A stretch of DNA of 64,000 nucleotides, from NCBI RefSeq assembly GCF_011300875.1, contig NZ_CP049862.1, positions 1,860,001-1,924,000 of the forward strand. The letters run 5' to 3'. The notes below the pieces were generated by a model. It was given only the letters and a program-made list of their open reading frames with translations, searched no databases and had not been told where the DNA came from. The stretch is from Sanguibacter sp. HDW7 (GTDB lineage: Bacteria; Actinomycetota; Actinomycetes; Actinomycetales; Cellulomonadaceae). Positions 15,118 to 22,699 of this stretch are shown here, one piece after another; the first letter of the stretch is position 1, and every line of letters starts with the position of its first letter. The translations under genes and the position numbers were made by a program.

Positions 15118-17175
15118 GTGGGAGCCACCCTGACCGACCCGCTCGTCGGCCGTCTCGTCGACGGCCGCTACCTCGTCGTGTCACGGATCGCTCGGGGCGG
15201 CATGGCGACGGTCTACAGGGCCGTCGACCGGCGTCTCGACCGAGAGGTCGCGCTCAAGGTCATGCACCCCCACCTCGCCGACGGCGCGGAGGGCGCGGAC
15301 TTCGTCTCGCGCTTCCGGCGCGAGGCCCGCGCGGCGGCACGTCTCGCGCACCCTGGCCTCGTGGCGGTGTTCGACCAGGGCGTCGACGGCGACACGAGCT
15401 ACCTCACGATGGAGCTCGTCGACGGGACGACGCTGCGCCGACGGCTGCGTGAGAGGGGCACTCTCTCGGTCGGCGAGTCGCTCGACGTCGCAGAGGCTGT
15501 GCTCGACGCCCTCACGGCCGCGCACCGCACGGGACTCGTCCACCGGGACATCAAGCCCGAGAACGTCCTCCTCTCTGAGGAGGGGCGTATCAAGGTCGCC
15601 GACTTCGGCCTGGCGCGCGCCGTCACCGAGGTGACGTCGACCGCGACCGGCACGGTGTTCGGCACCGTCGCCTACCTGGCCCCGGAGATCATCCTCACGG
15701 GGGCGTGCGACGCGCGCACAGACGTCTACGCCGTCGGGATCCTCCTCCACGAGATGATCACGGGCGCGCAGCCCCACACGGGTGCGACGCCCATCCAGGT
15801 CGCGTACCGCCACGTGAACGTCGACGTCCCCGACGTCTCCGACGTCGCGAACGACGTCCCCACCGAGGTCGACGAGCTCGTCGCAGCGTTCGCTGCGCGC
15901 GACGCGGAGAACCGTCCGCCGGACGCGTCGGCCGCGCTCGAGCTGCTGCGTCGCACGCGTGCGGCGCTCGCGCCCGAGGATCTCGCGCTGCGGCACGAGG
16001 TCGAGGTCGCCTCCCAGGTGATTCCTGACATCGACGAGCCCGCGGCCGACGACGCCGCGATCCCTCCCGTCCCGCCTCCGCCCGGCGAGGACTCCGCACC
16101 AAGCCCGGACACGCCCTCATCGCCTTCCTCGCCAGTGTCCGCGCCGACCCCCGACGAGGACGACGACCGCACGGAGGCTCTCGGGATCGCCGGCTCCGGC
16201 ACCACGATCGCGCTGCCGATCGGCACCGGTGCGGTCGCTCCCGTCGACACCGTCGGTCCGGCGCGTCGCGCGCGCCGTCGACGGCGCGCGCTCGTCGCGA
16301 CGCTCGTCGTCGTCCTCGTGGCCGCGCTCGCCGGCGGCGCGACCCTCTGGTGGGCGACGTGGGGGCCTGGCGCCTACACGACGGTCCCCTCGGGGCTCGT
16401 CGGCGCCGAGGCCGACGCGGCATCGGCTGCGCTACGCACGCTCGGCCTCCGCGCCGACACCTCCGAGACCGTCAACGACGACGACATCCCCAAGGGTTCC
16501 GTCGTCAGCGTCGAGCCCCGCGAGGGCGCGGAGATCCACAAGGAGGGCACCGTCCGCCTCGTCGTGTCCCTCGGCATCCTCATGCGTACCGTGCCGAAGG
16601 ACCTCGTCGGGCTGACGGCCGAGGAGGCGCACGCGCGCCTCGCCGAGGCCCAGCTCGAGCTCGCCCCCGACACGCTCGTCCACGACGACAAGATCCCCGC
16701 GGGCCAGGTCATGGCGGTCGACCAGACGGAGGGCGCGGAGGTCACGCACTCGACGGTCGTGACGCTGACGGTCTCGCAGGGCCCCGCCCCGGTGACGGTC
16801 CCCCAGGTCGTCGACTCGACGAGGAAGAACGCGACCGCGACGCTCAAGAGCGTCGGGCTCGAGGTGAAGGTCACCAAGGAGCACTCCGAGACGGTTCCCA
16901 AGGGTTCGGTCATCTCCCAGAGCCCGACGGCCTCGAGCGACGCCCACCGCACGGACGTCGTGACGATCGTCGTCTCGGAGGGACCTCCGCTCATGGTCGT
17001 GCCCAACGTCGTCGGGAAGTCCGCCGCCGACGCGGAGAGCATCCTCCGCGACGCCGGCTTCGTGCCGGACGTCAAGAAGCAGTGGGGCGGGCTCCTCAAC
17101 ATCGTGCGGTTCCAGAGCGAGGATGCCGGCACCAAGATCCCCAAGGGGTCGACGATCTCCATCACGGTCGTCTGA
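15118..17175 (+). CDS. PASTA-domain Ser/Thr protein kinase (PknL-like by context)
   Basis: Membrane eukaryotic-type kinase of 685 residues. The N-terminal kinase domain has the Gly-rich loop GGMATV, catalytic Lys47 in VALKVM, HRDIKPEN with Asp144, and DFG at 162-164. An acidic and Pro-rich juxtamembrane region follows, then a basic stop-transfer and one helix at about 390-412. Four extracellular PASTA repeats end the protein; such domains bind muropeptides or lipid II. The adjacent divergent Rv2175c-like gene mirrors the PknL pair of mycobacteria, although mycobacterial PknL lacks these PASTA repeats, so the architecture is also PknB-like. The GTG at 15118 is a probable leaderless start. Confidence 0.9.
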   Translation: MGATLTDPLVGRLVDGRYLVVSRIARGGMATVYRAVDRRLDREVALKVMHPHLADGAEGADFVSRFRREARAAARLAHPGLVAVFDQGVDGDTSYLTMELVDGTTLRRRLRERGTLSVGESLDVAEAVLDALTAAHRTGLVHRDIKPENVLLSEEGRIKVADFGLARAVTEVTSTATGTVFGTVAYLAPEIILTGACDARTDVYAVGILLHEMITGAQPHTGATPIQVAYRHVNVDVPDVSDVANDVPTEVDELVAAFAARDAENRPPDASAALELLRRTRAALAPEDLALRHEVEVASQVIPDIDEPAADDAAIPPVPPPPGEDSAPSPDTPSSPSSPVSAPTPDEDDDRTEALGIAGSGTTIALPIGTGAVAPVDTVGPARRARRRRRALVATLVVVLVAALAGGATLWWATWGPGAYTTVPSGLVGAEADAASAALRTLGLRADTSETVNDDDIPKGSVVSVEPREGAEIHKEGTVRLVVSLGILMRTVPKDLVGLTAEEAHARLAEAQLELAPDTLVHDDKIPAGQVMAVDQTEGAEVTHSTVVTLTVSQGPAPVTVPQVVDSTRKNATATLKSVGLEVKVTKEHSETVPKGSVISQSPTASSDAHRTDVVTIVVSEGPPLMVVPNVVGKSAADAESILRDAGFVPDVKKQWGGLLNIVRFQSEDAGTKIPKGSTISITVV

Positions 17176-17205
17176 GGCCCACCCACGGATCGCCGCGCGC
17201 GCATA

Positions 17206-17253
17206 CGTACGTCGAAGGGCCCCGACCATGCGGTCGGGGCCCTTCGACGTACG
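17206..17253. terminator. Bidirectional terminator between convergent kinase and DAHP synthase genes
   Basis: 22-bp perfect stem (17206-17227 with 17232-17253) with a 4-base loop. It shares the arm sequence TCGAAGGGCCCCG with the hairpin at 9612-9658. Confidence 0.88.
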
Positions 17254-17269
17254 AACGCTCTGTGCGCCG

Positions 17270-18616
17270 TCAGCGCAGCATCTCGGCCACCTGGAAGGCC
17301 ATCTCGAGCGACTGCTGGTGATTGAGGCGCGGGTCCACGAGCGTCTCGTAGCGGGCAGCGAGGCCCTCGTCGTCGATCTCCTCGGAGCCGCCGAGCACCT
17401 CCGTGACGTCGTCACCCGTGAGCTCGACGTGAAGCCCGCCCGGAACGGTCCCGAGCGCGCGGTGGACCTCGAAGAAGCCGCTCACCTCGTCGAGGACGTC
17501 CTCGAAGCGGCGGGTCTTGTAGCCCGTCGCGGCGGTGATCGTGTTGCCGTGCATCGGGTCGGTCACCCACGTCACGGGGCTCCCGTGGTCGCGGACGGCC
17601 GCGACGATCGGGGGCAGCGCCTCGCGGATGCGGCCCGCGCCCATGCGGGTGATGAACGTCAGGCGACCAGGACGTCCCGTCGGGTTGAGCTTCTCGATGA
17701 GGGCGATCGCCTCTGCCGGGGAGGTCGTGGGTCCGAGCTTGACGCCGATGGGGTTGGCGACGCGCGAGAGGAACTCGACGTGCGCGCCGTCGAGGTCGCG
17801 TGTGCGCTCCCCGATCCACAGGAAGTGCCCCGACGTGTCGTAGGCCTCGCCCGTGCGGGCGTCGACGCGCGTGAGGGCGCGCTCGTAGTCGAGCAGGAGC
17901 CCCTCGTGCGACACGTAGAACTCGACCGTGCGCAGCGCGTCGAAGTCGGCGCCGCACGCGTCCATGAAGCGCAGCGCGCGGTCGATCTCGGCGGCTGTCG
18001 ACTCGTAGCGCGCATATGCGGGGTTCAGCATGAAGCCGCGGTTCCACTCGTGCACGCGCCGCAGGTCGGCGGAACCGCCCCGCGTGTAGGCACGCACGAT
18101 GTTGATCGTCGCGGCGGAGATCTGATAGCCGTCGAGGAGCCGCTGGGGATCCGGGATGCGAGCGGCCTCGGTGAAGTCGTGGCCGTTGACCATGTCACCG
18201 CGGTACGCGGGCAGGGTCACGCCGTCGCGGGTCTCGTCGTCCGACGAGCGCGGCTTGGCGTACTGCCCGGCCATGCGCCCCATCTTCACGACGGGCATGC
18301 TCGCGCCGTGCGTGAGGATGACCGCCATCTGCAGGATCGTGCGGATCTTGTTGCGGATCCGGTCGGCCTGCGCCTCGGCGAAGGTCTCGGCGCAGTCGCC
18401 TCCCTGCAGGAGGAACGCGTCGCCGCGACCAGCGGCTGCGAGCCGCTCGGTGAGCAGGTCGGCCTCTGCGGGCACGACGAGGGGGGCGGCCTCGGCCAGG
18501 CGCGCGGCCACCTGGCCCAACGCGTGAGCGTCGGGCCAGGTGGGCTGCTGCTTGGCAGTCAGCGAGCGAAAGTGGTCGAGCCCCTCCACCACCTCGTCGT
18601 GCGCCGTCGTCGTCAT
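17270..18616 (-). CDS. aroG: Class II 3-deoxy-7-phosphoheptulonate synthase (DAHP synthase)
   Basis: Joins phosphoenolpyruvate and erythrose 4-phosphate, the first step of aromatic amino acid synthesis. The 448-residue length and motifs mark the plant-like class II: LLQGGDCAETF with the metal-binding Cys, KMGRMAGQYAKPRS, WIGERTRDLDGAHVEF, VTDPMHGNT and GGLHVELTGDDVTECLGG-type end (here DDVTEVLGG). It resembles M. tuberculosis AroG. The ATG at 18616 overlaps the stop of the phosphofructokinase gene as ATGA, so the two are translationally coupled. Earlier in-frame codons lie within the upstream gene. Confidence 0.95.
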   Translation of the reverse strand: MTTTAHDEVVEGLDHFRSLTAKQQPTWPDAHALGQVAARLAEAAPLVVPAEADLLTERLAAAGRGDAFLLQGGDCAETFAEAQADRIRNKIRTILQMAVILTHGASMPVVKMGRMAGQYAKPRSSDDETRDGVTLPAYRGDMVNGHDFTEAARIPDPQRLLDGYQISAATINIVRAYTRGGSADLRRVHEWNRGFMLNPAYARYESTAAEIDRALRFMDACGADFDALRTVEFYVSHEGLLLDYERALTRVDARTGEAYDTSGHFLWIGERTRDLDGAHVEFLSRVANPIGVKLGPTTSPAEAIALIEKLNPTGRPGRLTFITRMGAGRIREALPPIVAAVRDHGSPVTWVTDPMHGNTITAATGYKTRRFEDVLDEVSGFFEVHRALGTVPGGLHVELTGDDVTEVLGGSEEIDDEGLAARYETLVDPRLNHQQSLEMAFQVAEMLR

Positions 18617-19830
18617 GCCTGTGCGGGCACCAGGTCCTGGCCGATGCCGGCGAGGAGCTCGCCGAACCACGGCTGCTTGACGTCGAACGCCTTGCCGCCG
18701 GCGATGCGCGGGAACGCGATGGCCGTGAGGACGTCGCCGTTCTCCTCGTCGTGCCCGACGACGCCCGACTCGCCGCGGAGCGCGGCGTCGACGGCGTAGT
18801 CCGTCATCGACTTGATGAGGCGCAGGTCCTCCTCGTTCGCCGCAGCGGCGCGCGAGTAGTAGCCCGACTTCTGGACCATGACCTTCTCGGCGCCGAGGCG
18901 CTCCGCGAACTGCTTGGCGAACCAGGCACCCGGGTTGATCGTGTCGAGCTTGACGTGGCCGAACGGGTCACGCTCGACGGTCTCGCCTGCGGCCTCGAGC
19001 TGCTCGACGATCTCGTGCATGCCCGCACCCTCGGAGAGGAAGATGTTGACGTTGCCCTGGGTGTCCATGACGGCCTTGAGGCGCGCGGCCTCGGCCTCGA
19101 TGTCGATCTTCATCTCGGGGACGAAGACCGCGCTGATGTCCCAGCGCTCACGCGTGAGGCCGAGGCTCGGAACCCACTCGAGCGTGTCGAGGTGCTTGCG
19201 GTACTCGGCAGCCGCAGCGGCGGTGAGCCAGCCGCAGTGACGGCCCATGACCTCGTGCACGATGAGCATGCGCGGGCCGGAACGGTGCTCGCCGATGACG
19301 TTGAACGCGAAGCCGGCGGCCTCCTCGGCGGCCGTCCAGGCACCGAGCGACTGCTTGATCGGCACGACGTCGTTGTCGATCGTCTTGGGCAGACCGACGA
19401 CCGTGAGCTCGTAGTCGTTCTCGTGGAGGTACGCCGCGAGGTCGGCTGCGGTCGTGTTCGTGTCGTCGCCGCCGATCGTGTGGAGGACGTCGACGCCGTC
19501 GGACTTGAGCTGCTCGGCCGCGACCTTGAGCGGGTCCTCGCCCTCCTGGACGAGACCGCGCTTGACGCAGTCCTTCGCGTTCGTCAGCTTGACGCGCGAG
19601 TTGCCGATCGGCGAGCCGCCGAAGCGGTGCAGGACGCCAGCCTTGGCGCGGCCCTCGGCGTCGACGACGATCTTGTCGCCGCGGAGCAGGCCGTGGTAGC
19701 CGTGCTGGTACGCGATGATCTCGATCGACGGGTCGAGCTCGTTGTAGCGCTCGATCAGCCCTCCGACCGCGGAGGAGAGGCACGGGGCGAAGCCACCGGC
19801 CGTCAGAAGGGCAACACGACGTACAGCCAT
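18613..19830 (-). CDS. pfp: 6-phosphofructokinase, pyrophosphate-dependent type
   Basis: Phosphorylates fructose 6-phosphate, reversibly if pyrophosphate is the donor. The 405-residue product has GGDDTNT at 120-126 and PKTIDND at 148-154. Asp where ATP-PFKs have Gly (GGDGS) and Lys where they have Gly (PGTIDND) are the recognised signature of PPi-dependent enzymes. MGRHCGWL and the PEMKID substrate loop are present. The start at 19830 is preceded by AGAGG at about ten bases. The stop overlaps the aroG start. Coupling a reversible PFK to DAHP synthase may tie hexose flux to erythrose-4-P/PEP use, which is inference. Confidence 0.93.
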   Translation of the reverse strand: MAVRRVALLTAGGFAPCLSSAVGGLIERYNELDPSIEIIAYQHGYHGLLRGDKIVVDAEGRAKAGVLHRFGGSPIGNSRVKLTNAKDCVKRGLVQEGEDPLKVAAEQLKSDGVDVLHTIGGDDTNTTAADLAAYLHENDYELTVVGLPKTIDNDVVPIKQSLGAWTAAEEAAGFAFNVIGEHRSGPRMLIVHEVMGRHCGWLTAAAAAEYRKHLDTLEWVPSLGLTRERWDISAVFVPEMKIDIEAEAARLKAVMDTQGNVNIFLSEGAGMHEIVEQLEAAGETVERDPFGHVKLDTINPGAWFAKQFAERLGAEKVMVQKSGYYSRAAAANEEDLRLIKSMTDYAVDAALRGESGVVGHDEENGDVLTAIAFPRIAGGKAFDVKQPWFGELLAGIGQDLVPAQA

Positions 19831-19947
19831 CGAAGAACTACCTCTCATCGTCGCCCACGGGCCTGCGACGCGGGGGTGCGTCGGGCTCGTCGGGCCATGG
19901 TTTTCCGGACCGCGGGGCGCCGGACGGCAGAGCCGTCCACGCCGCCG

Positions 19948-20742
19948 TCAGTCTACCGACGGTGCCGCGCCCTCTTCGGGCGGGACCGGCACATGGACGT
20001 CCGGAGCGGTACGTCCTCCAGGAGCCTTGCCGCTCGGAGCGGCGTCCGCACCGGACTTCTGTCCCGCCGCGATCCGCGCCTTCGCGGTAGCGGCGTAGAT
20101 GTCGACGTACTCCTGGCCCGAGAGGCTCATGAGCGCGTACATGATCTCGTCCGTGACGGAGCGCAGGATGAAGCGGTCGTCCTGCATGCCGTGGTAGCGC
20201 GAGAAGTCGAGGGGCTCCCCCACGACGACGCCGACGCGGACCGGGCGCGGCATGACCTTGCCGAGCGGCTGGGCATCCTCCGTGGCGATCATCGCGACGG
20301 GCACGACGGGGCAGCCGGACTCGAGCGCGAGGCGCGCGACGCCCGTCTTGCCGCGGTAGAGCCGACCGTCGGGGCTCCGCGTCCCCTCGGGGTAGATGCC
20401 GAAGAGCCCACCCTCGCGCAGACGCGCGAGTCCCGTGTTGAGGGCGGCCTCGGAGGCCTTGCCGCCCGAGCGGTCGACGGGGATCGTCCCGACGCCGCGG
20501 AAGAACTTCGCCTGGAGGCGGCCCTTGAGTCCCGTGCCCGTGAAGTACTCGGACTTGCCGATGAAGACGATCTCGCGGTCGAGGACGATCGGCAGGACGA
20601 AGGAGTCGATGACGGCGAGGTGGTTGCTCGCGAGGATCGCCCCGCCGGTCGCGGGCACGTTCTCGAGCCCGCGGGTCCACGGCCGGAAGTACAGCTTCAG
20701 CCAGGGACCGGCGACGATCTTCTTCATGAGCCAGTAGAACAA
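19948..20742 (-). CDS. 1-acylglycerol-3-phosphate acyltransferase (PlsC-like)
   Basis: Transfers a fatty acyl chain in phospholipid synthesis at the inner membrane face. The 264-residue protein shows the catalytic HX4D box in SNHLAVIDSF, the GxGTIPVDRSGG segment, the substrate motif YPEGTRSPDG and VVPVAM. The C-terminal 45 residues are Ala/Pro/Lys-rich and likely disordered. I chose the TTG at 20742 (LFYWLMKKIV): GAGGAGG lies eight bases upstream, and family members commonly begin FYWxMK. The ATG at 20727 would lose these residues and has no ribosome binding site. It is upstream of and codirectional with pfp-aroG. Confidence 0.88.
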   Translation of the reverse strand: MFYWLMKKIVAGPWLKLYFRPWTRGLENVPATGGAILASNHLAVIDSFVLPIVLDREIVFIGKSEYFTGTGLKGRLQAKFFRGVGTIPVDRSGGKASEAALNTGLARLREGGLFGIYPEGTRSPDGRLYRGKTGVARLALESGCPVVPVAMIATEDAQPLGKVMPRPVRVGVVVGEPLDFSRYHGMQDDRFILRSVTDEIMYALMSLSGQEYVDIYAATAKARIAAGQKSGADAAPSGKAPGGRTAPDVHVPVPPEEGAAPSVD

Positions 20743-20787
20743 CGCAGCTTCCTCCTCGCGCCTCCGACGGGGCGCACCTTCCGACTC

Positions 20788-20793
20788 TAGAGT
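20788..20793 (+). promoter_or_regulatory. -10 element of a leaderless transcript
   Basis: TAGAGT, seven bases, then the ATG at 20801. Confidence 0.5.
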
Positions 20794-20800
20794 GATCTGC

Positions 20801-21415
20801 ATGGTGGAACCCAACGTCGATCCCACGCAGGGCCCTGACAAGGCCTCCGAGGACCTCACGGGCGAGGTCGCGGACGGCGTCCGGGCGACCGACGACGCCG
20901 ATGCGCACACCTCGGTCCCTGCGGAGAAACCTACCGCACCTGACGCTCCCGACGCGTCAGGCGGCACCGCCGCGGACGCCGCGGACCTCGACACCGACAC
21001 GGAGTTCGCGCGGATCGTCGCGGGTCTCGACGACGTGCGCGCCGCCACGGACCACGTCGACGTCCGGCGGCAGTCGTGGCTCACCGACGTCCCGACGCTC
21101 CCGGGCGTTCACCCCATCGGGCCGCGCGACCATGCAGCCTCGGAGGAGGAGATCGCGCTCGAGGACGAGCAGAGCCACTTCGTCCCGCCGGACCCGGGTC
21201 CGATCCTAGGCGGGGACCCCGTCCTCACGACGGCATGGTTCGCGGTGGCCGCGGGCATCCTCGCGCTCGTGGCCTCGGCACTGCTCGTCCGCGTCATGCC
21301 GTCCGTCGTCGCGTGGATCGGCGCAGGACTCCTCGCAGGGGGCGCCGGGGTCCTCCTCTGGCGCCTCCCCCACGAGCGGGGGGACTCCCGCGGCGACGAC
21401 GAGCCCTGGGTGTAG
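20801..21415 (+). CDS. Hypothetical membrane protein with acidic N-terminal half
   Basis: A 204-residue protein. Residues 1-130 are Asp/Glu/Pro/Ala-rich, probably flexible and cytoplasmic, and include a short conserved-looking stretch SHFVPPDPGPILGGDP at about 128-143. Two hydrophobic helices follow (TTAWFAVAAGILALVASALL; VVAWIGAGLLAGGAGVLLW), ending with a charged tail. Proteins of this shape occur in related actinobacteria with no assigned function. The ATG at 20801 is preceded by a TAGAGT leaderless promoter; a GTG at 20792 lies inside that element. A strong hairpin follows the stop. Confidence 0.75.
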   Translation: MVEPNVDPTQGPDKASEDLTGEVADGVRATDDADAHTSVPAEKPTAPDAPDASGGTAADAADLDTDTEFARIVAGLDDVRAATDHVDVRRQSWLTDVPTLPGVHPIGPRDHAASEEEIALEDEQSHFVPPDPGPILGGDPVLTTAWFAVAAGILALVASALLVRVMPSVVAWIGAGLLAGGAGVLLWRLPHERGDSRGDDEPWV

Positions 21416-21424
21416 GAACAGGAC

Positions 21425-21469
21425 GACGACGAGGGGCGCGGACCGTCACGGTCCGCGCGCCTCGTCGTC
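21425..21469. terminator. Bidirectional terminator between convergent genes
   Basis: Long inverted repeat (about 20 bp per arm, one mismatch) centred near 21447, between the membrane protein stop and the glucokinase stop. Confidence 0.8.
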
Positions 21470-21479
21470 GGGCGTGCGA

Positions 21480-22424
21480 TCAGTGGCGCGCGAGGTCGGC
21501 CGCGCCGACCATGCCCGCGTCGTTGCCGAGCGTCGCGATCGCGATCGTCGCGAGCCGCGAGCGGTGGGTGCGGGCCGGCAGGACGCTCTCGTACGCCGCC
21601 TGGGTCGGCAGGAGCAGCAGGTCGCCCGCGTCGCCGACGCCGCCACCGATCGCGATGACGGAGGGGTCCATGAAAGCGGTGACGGTCGCTGCGCCCTCGC
21701 CGAGCCAGCGGCCGAGCTCCGCGAAGAGCTCGATCGCGAGGGCGTCGCCCTCCTGGGCCGCGGCCGTCACGTGGGGGCCGACGAGCTCGCCGCCCTCGGC
21801 GAGCTCGCGCAGCCGCACCGCACGGTCGGGGTGCGCGACGAGCGCGGCGCGTGCTGTCCGCACGAGGGCCGAGCCCGACGCGTACTGCTCCCAGCAGCCG
21901 AAGTGGCCGCAGCCGCACAGGCGACCGTCCGGGACGACGCGCATGTGCCCGACCTCGGTCGCGACGCCATACGCGCCGCGCACGAGCTCGCCGTTGACGA
22001 CAGCGGCCCCGCCCAGACCCGTGCCGACGGTGAGCATGAGGAAGTCGTTCGTACCCGCGCCGACGCCGTAGCGGTACTCGGCCCAGCCGGCGGCGTTCGC
22101 GTCGTTCTCGACGACGACGGGGATCGAGGGGTCGGTGAGCTCCGCGACGCGCTCGGCGAGCGGGTAGTCGCGCCATGCGGCGATGTTGGGGCCGAAGGCG
22201 ACGCTGCGGCGGTCGGGGCTGCAGAAGCCGGCGGCGGCGAGTCCGATCGCACCGATCTCGTGCTCGGCCGCGAGCTCGTGGTACGCGGCCGCGATGGCGC
22301 GGTCGATGCTCGGGGCGTCGGTGGGGTCCGTGGGGCGCCGCACCTGCGCGAGGATGGCGCCGTTCTCGTCGACCACTCCGGCCGCGATCTTCGTCCCGCC
22401 GATGTCCACTCCGAGCGCGTGCAT
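21480..22424 (-). CDS. glk: ROK-family glucokinase
   Basis: Phosphorylates glucose with ATP, or polyphosphate in some relatives. The 314-residue product opens with the phosphate-binding MHALGVDIGGTKIAAG. It has VENDANAAGWAEYRYG, with the catalytic Asp, GTGLGGAAV, and the ROK zinc site GCGHFGCWEQYASG. Absence of an N-terminal winged helix separates it from ROK repressors. The pfp and acyltransferase genes lie nearby on the same strand but are separated by an opposite-strand gene, so no operon is implied. Confidence 0.92.
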   Translation of the reverse strand: MHALGVDIGGTKIAAGVVDENGAILAQVRRPTDPTDAPSIDRAIAAAYHELAAEHEIGAIGLAAAGFCSPDRRSVAFGPNIAAWRDYPLAERVAELTDPSIPVVVENDANAAGWAEYRYGVGAGTNDFLMLTVGTGLGGAAVVNGELVRGAYGVATEVGHMRVVPDGRLCGCGHFGCWEQYASGSALVRTARAALVAHPDRAVRLRELAEGGELVGPHVTAAAQEGDALAIELFAELGRWLGEGAATVTAFMDPSVIAIGGGVGDAGDLLLLPTQAAYESVLPARTHRSRLATIAIATLGNDAGMVGAADLARH

Positions 22425-22699
22425 CCTGATCCAGCTCCTGTCGTCCGGCGGCGCCCGTCAGCGTCGCTCACAACCCCCAAGCGTGCCACAGCACGGGATC
22501 GCTTCCAGCACCGGACGTCCCAGATCTCGATGCGCGGCGCGGCGGGCTGCGCGCGCCGCCGGACCTCGCCGTCCGTCCCGTGAATCAGGGACCTAGGTCA
22601 CGGATCGGTGACGACCGCCCGTGATAATGCGACGGCGGTCACGGCCCGCTCCGCAGGCCGCTAACCTGTGGGCACACGCCCACTGCCACTGGAGTCAGA

